NCBI GenBank assembly: GCA_002633005.1
Contig: NMRA01000024.1
Location: forward strand, 1,207,903 to 1,271,902
Direction: 5' to 3'
DNA: 64,000 bases
Origin: Phoronis australis
Taxonomy: Eukaryota; Phoronida; Phoronidae
The notes below the pieces were generated by a model. The model had not been told where the DNA came from. It saw only the letters and a list, made by a program, of their open reading frames with translations, and made no database searches. This document shows, one piece after another, positions 1 to 12,800 of the stretch. The translations under genes were made by a program, and so were the position numbers. How positions within the stretch are numbered: position 1 is the first letter of the stretch; every line of letters begins with the position of its first letter.

Positions 1-838
1 GCGAAAAAAGAAACTGGCCCCTAGGTGACGCAATATTTCATGGCACCGAAAGCCATCGCTAAAGATCGCTGACGCTCCACAACTTTAGCAACAACGGTAG
101 AACGCAATTTTTTCCAACACCGTTAAATAATTTATATTACTCAAGGAAGACTGTAGTTTTTAACGACAATAATTTTATGTCAGATATTATCTTACCACTT
201 TTTTGCCCACATCGGTGCACAGCTGTATATTTACTAGTATACAGCTTTGTACCAAGGCTAACATTGATTGTCATTGGCATTGCTGAATCAGTGAGTCACT
301 GAGTCAGTGAGTGTGTGAGTAGCTGGTGAGACGAATTGATGATTGCACCTTCTAGAACATTAAAACTGCTGCCTTCACTTAGACTGTGATTCAATACTTC
401 ACAGGCGTTGAAGTGTTTGAAAATTACTTACTTAGAATTTTGATCTTTATGAGAACCGCCAGAAGAAGCCAAAGCCGTAAGCTGTTGCCTTATGGAGGCC
501 GCCATACTTGAACGGCAAAATGTACCGTTGACCATTTCTTACATGTGCCTTAGTTTCCCTTAATAGGAAAAAATTGTTGCAGTTTTAACATTTTAAAAGA
601 AAAATAAATTTTTTTAACTTTTAATTTTTATATTTCTTTGTGAATTTTTTAATTTTTGTACTAATAATTAGTAATAAATGAAAACATGTGTTTGGATGGT
701 TAAAACTGTCAACAACAATCAGCCAATAAGAACTTTGATATGCAGCAGCTGCTTTAGAAGTGCTTCGCGGAATCTCGTCGAATTCAACTATTATGGGATG
801 TTCACAATGGTGGGCGCGTGATTTTAAATAAACTCACA
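1..838. other. Region upstream of LIN54
   Basis: No coding exon recognised. Around 289-330 there is a short GTGAGTCACTGAGTCAG-type repeat with two TGAGTCA (AP-1-like) matches. It should contain the LIN54 promoter if exon 1 is correctly placed; no TATA box or E2F site stands out. Confidence 0.4.
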
Positions 839-857
839 ATGCCCGCTCAAAAAGCAG
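839..857 (+). CDS. LIN54: LIN54 putative first coding exon
   Basis: ATG at 839 gives M-P-A-Q-K-A and one extra base before a GTAAAT donor at 858. That single base completes the codon started by the acceptor at 3679, so phase fits exactly. The peptide is too short to recognise by similarity, and another upstream exon or an ATG inside the next exon remains possible. Confidence 0.42.
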
Positions 858-3800
858 GTAAATTTTAATATTTGCTTTGGTCTGAACTTTTTAAGGATGT
901 GATATAAGTTGGATCAATCCTTGATGAATCCAACAAAATACAAAACATGTTCATATATTTCATACTTGTTTTGAAAACTACCCTGTTTTCCAAGCCAATC
1001 TTGTTCAAAATCACGAATATCGACCGAAAAAGTCAAAAATCGGTGCAAATTTAATCCACTTTACAAATTTATCAGATTCATGGTTTTCTAGGTTCAAATT
1101 ATGATTATACATTGCATCCTGTCCCATTAATGTAGTTGCATCTGCGTTGTTTCTACCTTGTTGCAACGAAGGACTTTGATCGACAACATCGTTTTAAATT
1201 TCCCTGTATTTTTGCTTGCAAATGGCGGGGCTTTTGACTTCATGCTCGCAAGCTGGGATGAGTCAGTTTTTTGTCTGCTGCTCTTGCTTGCATTCGCATT
1301 TATCTTGAATTCATCAAAATTCCTGTTTGTTTACAGTTTTTTGGCTGTGTTAACATGAATGCTTGTGAAATTGCATTGTGCTGCTATGTAACTGGGATTG
1401 ACTTGCCTGAGAAAAAAGGATCAATCACTGGGTGGGGAATTGCTTGGGCTGTGAGCTGAAAACTTCAAACCATTGCAGTAATTCAAGTTAGCTGTGCAAA
1501 TCTTCCTGTTTCTACCTTGTTGCAACGAAGGACTATGATCGACAACATCGTTTTAAATTTCCCTGTATTTTTGCTTGCAAATGGCGGGGCTTTTGACTTC
1601 ATGCTCGTAGGCTGGGATGAGTCAATTTTTTGTCTGCTGCTCTTGCTTGCATTCGCATTTATCTTGAAATTCATCAAAATTCCTGTTTGTTTACAGTTTT
1701 TTGGCTGTGTTAACATGAATGCTTGTGAAATTGCATTGTGCTGCTATGTAACTGGGATTGACTTGCCTGAGAAAAAAGGAGATCAATCACTGGGTGGGGA
1801 ATTGCTTGGGCTGTGAGCTGAAAACTTCAAACCATTGCAGTAATTCGAGTTAGCTGTGCAAATCTTCCTGTTAAAGCATTCAATAAACTCAATTCAGTGA
1901 GTGGTGTCACCCTGTATAATTAGAAATGTTAAGTATCCTCGTTAAAGTGTAAATTTATAAATGAAGGTTTCCACCACAATTGAACCAAAACAATTGCTTT
2001 TATAGGTGGTGCTGCATATATCCAAGTCAACTTGGGGACGAGTTCAGTAACCCTAGTACCTCACTATATAAGCAAGATCTTGCGAGATTCCATGAGATAT
2101 CGCCGTGTATTTTCAATAAGAGCACGTGACTAGCTAGAATTTTCTCGCTGTTAGACAGCCATTGAACTGGTCAACTCAGGTTTACTAATGCATCTGCTCG
2201 ATTTTCTTTTTCATTTCAATACTAAGTAACATGTAGCATTGAGTCATTTTTCATTAATACGACTTGATTCTAATTGATAAATTACTAGTTAGTTTTGAAA
2301 CACTTTTGAAAATTTATTTGAGTACGAGTTGACTAGGGTACGAAGTAACCTGTTTGTCTGCATGGGGCTTTAAACAAACATACTCCCATATAGTATTGGG
2401 TTTGAACAATTTCTTTTGAAATTACGTTCAAACTTAATTTTGTTGTATAATTGTATGTTCAAGATACTTTGATTTGGGGCATTTTTAAGTATCCCAGGAA
2501 TCACGTAATATTGATTAAAAGACCATATTCACCATTTTAAGCTTTACAACAGTGTCTGTTTCATTTTAGTATTTGTTTTAGAAAATATTTCCATGGGATG
2601 GTTTTAGTAATTAGTGCAGTATTTATCATAGTGATCATTGGAATATAACTTAAGAAAAATAACACCTGGCCATGTATCTGAGGAAAGGTTTAAGACCATG
2701 GCTTATTTTCAGGATTGATTAAAAAATTTCAAAAATTCCCAATTACTTTGACCATGGTCAATATTAGGTTTTATATTACAATTCAGAGTTTGAATGTTGC
2801 AGGACCACAGGCTCTAGATTTGCTACTTCTGCTCAACAAGATGCACGTAAATGCTTGTTGCTATATTTGGTTTTAAAATTGTGCTATTTTATGTTAAATT
2901 TGGTGTAGCCCTTTACTTTTTGGGTGTACGTCAAGTTTCAAAAGGTAGAAGCAAAAATATGAAGCATGCAAGATTTAAATGTAAACACTAAGCCTAAGAT
3001 GTGTTACATGAAAAGTGACTTATTTCTTGAGACAGAAACTTGTCTTTCGATCCACATAACTATTTCTGTACAATAATTAAATCTCACTTTACAGCAAAAA
3101 TACTAAGCTCAAAATATACCCTTAACTCATAGTTACTGAAATGATTTCTGTATATTACTTCTGAGTTGTAATGTAATGTTCATAATTACACAGATTAATG
3201 TTCATTCAGTGATTTTGAAGTGGGGGAAGGTAAGGCCAAACTTATGACTATTCATTCTTCACGACGCAGACCCCTGATCAGTATTTTCCACAACCAATTT
3301 TAACTACTGTAGAAAGATTCGGAGTTTCTCGTGACGAGTTTGAGTCACCTGCAATGAGTTTGAACTCGTGAGATAAGTTCTTCAAGTGCTGCAGAAATTT
3401 CAAACTCAACTGGAATTACAAAATTGATGTAGGTGTTCAAATGTCCATATCCATACAGTGTGTTAAGTCTTGGAATAAATACATTGAACTGGTACCAAAA
3501 CTCCAAAATGTTGTTTGTTGCTGAAGAAATCACTAATCCTCCAATACTTTAAACTCGTCGCATAGGTTTTCGAACTCGATGCAAGTGAGCCAAACTTGTC
3601 ATGACAAAATTCAAACTCAACGCAATGACGAGTCAGAGCATGTTGTGGAGAACACTGCTGATATTTTTCTTTGTTTAGGCACAAGAAAAAGCAGTAGATC
3701 GAGTGGTGACGAGGAGACAGGTGTTATAGTGGAGCAGAATCCTAGTGTTGTTGGCAGTCATATCCTCTTGGACAGAATTGTTCTCAATAACAACAACAAC

Positions 3801-6800
3801 AACAACAATCAAGACATGGCATCCCCCGATACAGTGCTAACGGCGGTCAGTTCTGACCCGTCAGCATCTGTGCCCAGCGATTTAGAACTGGCAGCCCTGC
3901 AGAATCTGCAGGCCGAACTGGATAAGATTCAAAGTGATCCAAGTAGTAGTGGCGGTGTGCCCCAAGTTGTGTCGAACAATGTGGCCAGTCACACCTCGTC
4001 AGCCGGTGTTGATGGTAGTGGAGTTGTGTCGGCGGTAGCCGCTGCTCATGGCCAGACTGTTCAGTTGCTGAAGCGCCCTGCAATTGGCACATCAGCGCCT
4101 GTGTTGACAAAAGTGATAATCACAACAAAAAATCTGGCGTCGCAACAGCTTCAGACTATCACGGTGCCGGCGTCTCAGTCTGTTCCCATGACGACGCTCA
4201 CCCCCAAAACTCCAACAAAGACTGTCGCTCTGAGCAGCATTATCTCCCCCTCAAAAACGCCACCAGCGAAACAGACGTTGAATAAAGTACCTATATCGCC
4301 AGCAAAAACGCCAGGTAAAATTACAATGATAGCCAAGTCTCCACAGAGGATAGCACCAGCTCTGGGGCCTAGCAATGTTATGCTATCAAGGACTCTTACA
4401 ACGACGACGGCAGCTGGAAACAAATCACAAACAATAACCATGTCTCCGTCTAGGGTGGTCATTCGACAACAGCCCTCTGTGGTAAGTTATAGAGATTGAG
4501 TAAACAGTCTGGTAAACATTGCTCTTCATTGCCTGCATAGATGCAACCCTACCTGGGTTCTAGGATTTCTTTAATTGGGTACAATCCCACATTAGGGGGC
4601 GCAGGTAACGTAGTAGTCATAATTGTCTTGTCAGTATGTCACACAATATTGTTGATTGCAGATGTCAAGATCAAAGCTTTAGATTTTCATATTTTGCCCC
4701 GACGCACATTAGTGCAAAGCAGGGGACAGTGTTGATGTCCGTACGTCGAATTATTCTGTTAACGGCATATCTCATGAACAAAGTTTTAGATTATGTTCAT
4801 TTTTTGTGCCAAGGTGTAAGTGGGGCAACTCCAACTGCCAGTCTATTTTGGTGACCCTGACCTTGTTTTATGGGTCACAGCGAGAAAATCAAATTTTGAT
4901 TAGAGGAAAATGTTGTTGCATATCAAGAAAAAGGCTTTAAATTTTGTTTGTATTTTGTTTCGAGGTGTTGGTAGGACAACTCCTGTCAATTTTGGTGAAG
5001 TCAACATCATTTTTGTTTGCTAAAACCTTAAAAAAATTTGTATTGGAAAATTTTGGCGCGATATCTCAAGAAGCACTTTACATTTTGATATTTTGATATT
5101 TTATATTGATGTGTTGTTGGCACATCTCCAGTTGGTAGTCGAATTTGATGACTCATTTTCAAAGTCATAGCCACGTTGAAGGTATATCTTAACATACACT
5201 GTATTAGTTTTAATGAAAAAGTTTCGCATATGAGTTTTGACTTGGAAAAATTTTGTTGGCAGCATATCTCATGAACAAAGCTTTTGATTTTGTATACTTT
5301 CTATGTGGGGGCAACTCCTGGCACCAAGCAGTCTTGGTGACCTTGACATAATTTTTAAGGTCACGTCGAGAAAATACAATTTTGGCTTTATTCTCAAGAA
5401 TTAAGAAAGCTTTAGATTTTGTCCGTGTTTTGTATCAGAAGTGACCTCGTTTTTAAGGTTATGGCAAGAAATATTAAATATAAATGACATCATACACTGT
5501 ATTAAAACTTATTTCTGAAGTGAAATTTTGTTGCGTGAATGTTTTGGGAATTGTCTGTGCAAAGATTTATTTTGTTTGTCAGTATAATAATTTACTTCGA
5601 AGGTAAATTATGGTCGTAAACTATTTGCTTGGCTGGGGTGTGGTATACAATTTGGTCACCCCGTGAGAAATGCTTGTGAACAAATAATTAAACCTAATGA
5701 TGCATTTCATATTCAATAAAAGGCAGTAATCAGACCTGCTCATTTCATTTTACTCAATAAAATTTGAACTTGTGTCAGAGTCTGTTCTTATTGTTTGGAA
5801 TGAATGCAGAAGTGCTATATAACTTGTGTTGAATTTAATATTCATCTGGAATGCTTTGAGTTTAAAGATCTAAAAATGTCTTATGAACCAAATGCATTTA
5901 GTATTTTTCATGTTCGCTGGAGTATGCTAATGTCTCAACCAGTGACCTCCTTTACTTAATACTTCTGCTTCAGTCCGTCGCCATGGCAACCAGCAACCCA
6001 ACACAAACAGCCACTGTGGTAAGGCAGGTAGCCCTGCCCTCTGTCACTGCAGCCAACGTTAAGCAGGTCCAGGTACCGGGCAGCAAGTTCCACTATGTCC
6101 GACTGGTCACTGCGCCTACCTCTCAGTCGCAGCCACTCGGTAAGACGTCAGTTTTGTATTAGGCTTCTGGTCATCTTGGTAGGTATAACCTACCCATAGC
6201 TCGATCATGTTCAGGTTGGAGTTGTCATTGCGTCCAGTGGGAATGTGTGGGCATTTTCTGCTGTTCTTAGTTTGGTATTACAACTAAAAATTCATTTTTG
6301 AATTACTACCCCTACCAAAATATGTTTTTGTAATTTTGTTACATGTCAGCAACTCTTATCACTGTCTTCCAACCATTTGCTGAAAAATAATCGGGGCCAG
6401 TGTGTTTACCTCGCACAGCAACGTGAAGTATGCAGTGCAGGATTTTTTCGACTTTTTCTTGCTGTTAACCTTTGACCTTAGCTGCTATTGAACATGGCTC
6501 CGAAGGCTTGGGCAAACTTGTAACCAGAAGTTACACATTGTGGAATATTTTGCTGGAAGTTGTAATTTTTTGCTTCATCCATTTGAAAATTTCTTGAAAT
6601 TATAGGATTTTGTAGTGGCTTATACAATTTTGTGGGTGGTCTACTGACTAAATTTTGTCAGTCTCCCAAGGTCAGATTCAATACACCAAGTTCCCGAGTT
6701 ATGAGAACTTTATCATATGTAGCCTAGACATAGTCATCTAAGCCTAAGATCTAATTTGTGTACTCTAAATCGGAACCTGAAATTGTTTGTGACATTTTCT

Positions 6801-9800
6801 GTTCTATACTTTGATAGAAACTCAAGATAAGTGTGCTCAAGTATTGTATGGTTCTCATGACTGCCAAATCCTAGTTTGCACTTGATGACTGCAGTATTCA
6901 AGCTTTCAGTTTGAGACTGAACTGAAATTTTGAGTTTTTACTAGAAAGCTTAAGTGTTCACTCGAGCTTTTGGCGCAAATTTAGTAGGGATCTTGAAGCT
7001 TGAACATGGACTAGAAAATCATCTGCGTAAACCATAGTGTACTCGAGCATAGGATAATGAAGTTCCTATGAAAGCAGAAATCTCTAGTTCGATTTTGAGC
7101 ACAACGATTAAATCCCAGGCTTTCATGTTTACCATGGCTTTGACGAGGTGTACTATACCATCAACAAATAGTCCCAAGTGGTTACACGACATCTAAATTT
7201 GTTTGTGACACGCTATAGCTGGTGCGAGGCTGTTGACCTCATTATCATTAACTGTCTCCCACAGCTAACAAGACCATAGCTCCTGCTCAAGTCAAGTCTA
7301 TTGCACCAGCAACCAGTATACCAGGCCAGATAAGACTAGCCGCTGTGCCTTCAGCAACGCAGGTAAGATCAATATTGACCACATGTCCACTTAACCCCAC
7401 CAGCCTTCAGGGCACCCGCTCAGTTGAAGGGAACAGTTCTTGTGCCTTCTGGTAAGGGAAAATTTTGGTTGAAGGAACCCCCCCCCCCCACCCCACAGTT
7501 GCCACTCTTCAACAGCAATGGCTCTCTATCCTTCAGGGTAAGTTAAAGGCCTGATGAGGGGCCTTTCACAGCATATTAGGATATTTTTTCAAAGGGAAAT
7601 TGGATCATTATGTGACCCCAAAATCAAGGCACTGAGGATCCTGGTCCACTAGCTCAACAGACTTTTGGAAAAATGATGAAGGAAGTTGTAGAAAAATCAC
7701 TGACACGTTCAAGTTTTGATGGAAACAAAAGAAAATGACATAAATAACATCTGTTTGTAGTACTGAGAGATGAATTTTTAAGGGTGATTAGCAATGTAAG
7801 AGTAGAAAGTTACTCTGATTACTGTTGAGTTTGAAGTCATCATTTTACTGTGTTAGCAAACCAGTTGGGTTGGGTGTCTTTGTTGCTCTTGGTTATGAAA
7901 AGTAATCTTTTGGTCTTCATTGCTTCTTTAAAGTTTCTTTTTGAAAATCAGTGTGTAAAGACTTGACATTATCATAACCAGTATGGTATCTGCCCACAGA
8001 GCATCAGCGTGGCCGGTCAGTCCACGGGTCAACGCCTGCTGTTGCCGGCCAACGCGGGCCAGATAGCCATCAGGCCTAACACATCCACGAATCAGGTGGG
8101 TGCCTACTCCCAGATCAGGCCCAGCGCGACTGTAGCCAACCTGACTCAGTTGCCCCCCGGCACCACCATACTATCCAGTGGCTCTGGACATTCTGTACCA
8201 GGGTTTGCCTTGGTACCGGCGCAGTACATAGCTCAGGTGAGTGGGAGCATGGGGAAACATTATATGTACTTGTGGATAACTTAGAAAACGATGCAACTGC
8301 AGCCAATCTGTTCAGGATGATGTACATTCATTGGGAAGGCGAAGCTGTTCCATGGTTTATGGTTGGGAGCCTCAGCCAGTTGTAAATGATAACGATTATT
8401 ACTTAAAAATTGTGAAACTTAATCTTTGTCGTTTTTTTTTTAATTGAAATTTTCTAACAGTAAGGACTCAGAATTTTAGACTTGCATCGATTTATCAGAA
8501 AATAGTAATGAGCTCACGTTTCTGTCTCAGCTCCAGCTGAACAACCAGCAGTCTCAGGCCTCTGTACAGACGGACGTGGTGACAGCAGCCAAGAAGGAGT
8601 CCACTTACGTGCCCATCATGAGTAATGATCCGTCAGTGAGCAACAGCCAACAACAGAGGCGGAACGCTGTCAACGGGTAGGCTGGTGTAACGCACTGTGG
8701 ATAGTTTGTGGACGGCCAGTTATTTTTCGCTGTACCATATTTGGATTGACGTCTTGCTCACAGTGTATTCAGATAAATGTAACTGGGGTGATTTCAGAAT
8801 CGAGCAATCAGAGGTGCCGGTTTTACATAAATTCATGATTGCTTGTTTACTGTCTTATTGATTTATTCTATTTCTGTTCTTTTTGAGTACCTTGGACACT
8901 GAATTTTCACAAATAAATGTCAATTCTAGTAGTCTGAATAGTACGGGCCTTGCATTTGGAGTGAATCCAGATGTAAAATACGACTATGGTCTTTAAAAAT
9001 GTAGTGTTTTCAACTGCATGTATCAGTACAAATTCGTCTTTTTCAAGTGCAATCTCTTGATTATTTGTTTTTCCTTGGATAGCTGCAGTCCAACGTTCCT
9101 AAATTTTAATGTGGTACTAGTCACTACTGTTGCCGTGCCAATAATGGTGTCATGTTGTTCTTGCATGGTCGTCATGGTGCTGGGTGTCAAGATATGCATT
9201 CAATTTATTGCAGTGCCAACCTGTACGATGCTCCTGGTGGAACAAGGCCCAGGAAGCCCTGTAACTGTACAAAATCTCAGTGCCTGAAACTGTAAGTACA
9301 TCATAGCTACACAATCGGAAGTTGTAAAATCCCTGAGTGAAATCGGATGAACAGTGATATTATTAGATTATAAGGGAATTTTTTGCTTTTAAAGTATTGC
9401 TAAGTTTTTATGACTAGACTGAGATTTCATAACTTTTTTGGAATTGGGTGTTGTCATCAAGAATTGATGAACAGTAATTTTGGAAAACGTTGACTTATAA
9501 ACTGAACGTTGCAAGTCTACATTTTTTACTTTTATTTTCATTGCCTAAAGAAGCACCAATTGTTGTACCCTTTTAAACATAAACGAGTGCCAAAATATCT
9601 GAGTTTTCTGTATAATATGTTCCGTTTCCCCCAATCAAATTTTATGAATCACATTCTTTTAAAAAAGCAGTTGTGCATTCACTAATTGTACAGATTAAAT
9701 CTGTGATGATCGAGAATTGCAAAGTTTGTAGTTTTATGCATTGACAATGTGTACATTCGTGGGTTTGAAGAGCTGCGACCTTGTGCAACCAAGGTATGTG

Positions 9801-12800
9801 ATTACCACAGTCTTCATTTGTTGTTTGTTAATTCAATTTTATGCGCCCACATATTTATATGTGGACACATTATGCCGTCATCTCCGTCCGTCCGGGCGGC
9901 GTTCGTCCGGCGTCCGCTGCTTTATCTCCAAAACCCTTTGACATACGTTCATGAAATTTGGCACATATGTTCCATTCATGAATGGGACGGCATGTGTGAA
10001 CTTTCGGACGGATCCGACTACTGGTGTGCCCCCTAGTGGCAATTTTATTTTTTTACGCTTACATTTGTATCTTCAAAAGTCGTGAACGGATTTTCATGAA
10101 ATTTGGTATGTAGGCACCTATTAGTGAGGTGATGCTATCCTCCCGTTTTCAGATGGATTCGACATAGTTTGCGCCACCTAGTGGCCATTTTTAGTGTTTT
10201 CGAGTCTGTTTTTGTGCGTCCACCCCTCTATCAACCAAACCGCTCAAAGGATGATTTTGAAAATTGGCATGTATATGCTTACTATGTAGTGGACGGTTGA
10301 CCATGATTTTCCGACGATTTCGATTACTATGCCGCCTCCTAGTGGCAGGTTTTTTTTTGCGCCTATGGCTGTATCTCCTAAACCTTTCGCAGGATCTTTA
10401 CGAAATTGTGTAAGTATATTTATATGATGTTAGCAACGGAAGATGACGACTTTTGGACAGATCCGACTACTGGTGTGCCCCCTAGTGGCAATTTTAATTT
10501 TTTACGCTTACCTTTGTATCTTCAAAAGTCCTGAACGGATTTTCATGAAATTTGGTATGTAGGCACCTATTAGTGAGATAACGCTATCCTCCCGTTTCCA
10601 GATGGATTCGACCTAGTTTGCGACACCCAGTGGCCATTTTTACTGTTTTTGAGTCTGTTTTTTGGCGTCCACCCCTCTATCAACCAAACCGCTCTAAGTA
10701 TGATTGTGAAAATTGGCATGTATGTTCTTACTATGAAGAGGACGGTTGACGCTGAATTTCCCATGACTTTGATTACTGTGGCGCCTTCTAGTGGCAGTTT
10801 TTTTTTTGCGCCCATGGCTGTATCTCCCAAACCGTTTGCAGGATCTTTACTAAATTTAGTGTATTTATGTGATGTTGACAATGGACGATGACGACTTTAG
10901 GATGATTCTGACTACAGGTATGCCTCTAGTGGCAATTTTAGTATTTTACATTGACCTCTGTATTTTCATAGGTCTTCAGGTGTATACTTAGTGTTACTTC
11001 GTGACTATGAAGGAAAAGTTCCAAGTAGAAATTTGTTTCTGGCATTCTAATGCTGTGCTAATCTCGTATGTTGGTAAATTTGTTTTTAATTCTATGTTTC
11101 TGTGGTGCTTTAAGGATGTGCTTGTATTATGAAGATCACTCACATTTTGCCCCTAGCCTATTGAGGAGACAATGACCACGCCTTTCCATTTTGCAAAGTA
11201 CAACATACTACATATATGCCCTCTACTGGCCACTTCATGGTACCAATAAACAACCCTAGAAGGATACCGTATACGGTGTAATTGTGGGCGCATTTCAACG
11301 CTCTGCGTTGTTCTTGTCCAGCTTTTAAGCGTCTTGTGGTATGTTTAGTGATGTAATCCAATTGCTACCCTCTTTTGTTATTTTTGCTATTTGTAAATAT
11401 CTTAATAAAAACGAAGAATTTAAATCGGCTTGACATGTTTCGGTGTACACCATCCTCACAAGCAAAAACAGTGGCCACCTTGCTGGGCTCAACACCAGTA
11501 ATGATACACAGACACAGTTTTAAGGGAGTATAACAGTAGACTAGGGTAACAATGACAACCTGTGGTGAGCCAGTTGCCTATTGAAACTAGGCTTGCACAG
11601 TTGTTTTTATTAATATATCCTGCTACTTGCTATTATGGAGATATTTTTAAGTAGTCGCCACCCATCTCCATCGCTGTTTTAGATACTGTGACTGTTTCAT
11701 CTACTGTGACTTTACATTGTAAAGCTGTCACGTGTCTCCCTATTTCAGATACTGCGACTGTTTCGCCAACGGGGAATTCTGCCACAACTGTAACTGCAAC
11801 GGCTGTTTCAACAATTTGGATCACGAGGAGGACAGAGCCAGAGCCATCAAGTCATGTCTCGACAGAAATCCTCACGCATTCCATCCTAAAATAGGTAATA
11901 GACTATATCGGAGTGCTGTGTGCTGAACTGTGGTTGAAAATGTGTTTAGAGCTGCCGTTTTCAATTCTGCCGATTTTGGAAGAGTTTGCATCTTGCTATG
12001 GCAGTTCTGAGGAATTTTTAGTTAGCTGTGTATTGTGAGGGCAGATAATATCACAGGCAATGTCATTGGCCTTGTTTTTGAACACTTAAAAGGTGTTTAG
12101 TCATTTATAGACTTCAGCCTAAGTAGAATATGTTTGGTTAGTTTCTTGCCAGATGATGCTAGTTTTTGTGAGATATCAACATGCGCTATATATGACAAAT
12201 CTCTAGGTTTCACTCGCGAGTTATAAGATCACTGAATGCGCTCTTCTTTGGTCCTATTCTGACCTTTGACCCATGACCCGCATACATGTTGCTGTTCACA
12301 GGGAAGGCTGGCCGGGGTGAAGGCGAACGGCGCCACCAGAAGGGCTGCAATTGCAAGAGATCAAACTGTTTGAAGAACTACTGTGAATGTTATGAGGTTA
12401 GTCTCCAGTGGTTGGTATCGTGACATAGTAGTCATCTCGTATTCATGTACACTACAAGCCAAAAGTATTCAGACAAAAGAATTCCGGGTCATGGTGGCTG
12501 AGTGGAAGCTGAATTTGTCTTAAGAGTTTTCTCCCCTTGTGACTGAGAATGAAGGGGAATTAACAAGAAAGTTTGAACGGATGGTTATTACTGTTCATTT
12601 TTATTGTTAACAGAATCAGCCATCATATCCAAGAAACGGTATTTGTCTGATTACTTCCGTCTTGTATTGTATTTATGTGTTCTGTGGTACAGTTAAGTTT
12701 CTTGCAGGTGTTTGCACTGGAGTGGGCATATCTTTTTGTTTGTGTCCATTAGTTTGAGTTGAGGCGTGTGTATTGCATAATGCTTTGCTATTTGTCATCA

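Larger units (their letters stand above)
7363..9213. other. LIN54 introns 4-6 between exons
   Basis: The intron sequence around the two exons in this span holds a poly-C run at about 7481-7491 and a poly-T run near 8432. Nothing else was recognised. Confidence 0.5.

Noticed and set aside
1158-1816. Paired hydrophobic open frames in LIN54 intron 1 as small membrane proteins
   Set aside because: They match only because the DNA is tandemly duplicated; neither has a proper ATG in good context, and copy 1 is broken.
3579-3678. In-frame extension of LIN54 exon 2 to an ATG at 3579
   Set aside because: It runs through a foldback repeat, a good acceptor lies at 3678, and the peptide does not resemble LIN54.
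9749-10036. Open frames at 9741-10036 as a gene
   Set aside because: They overlap the repeat family of LIN54 intron 7 and encode nothing recognisable.
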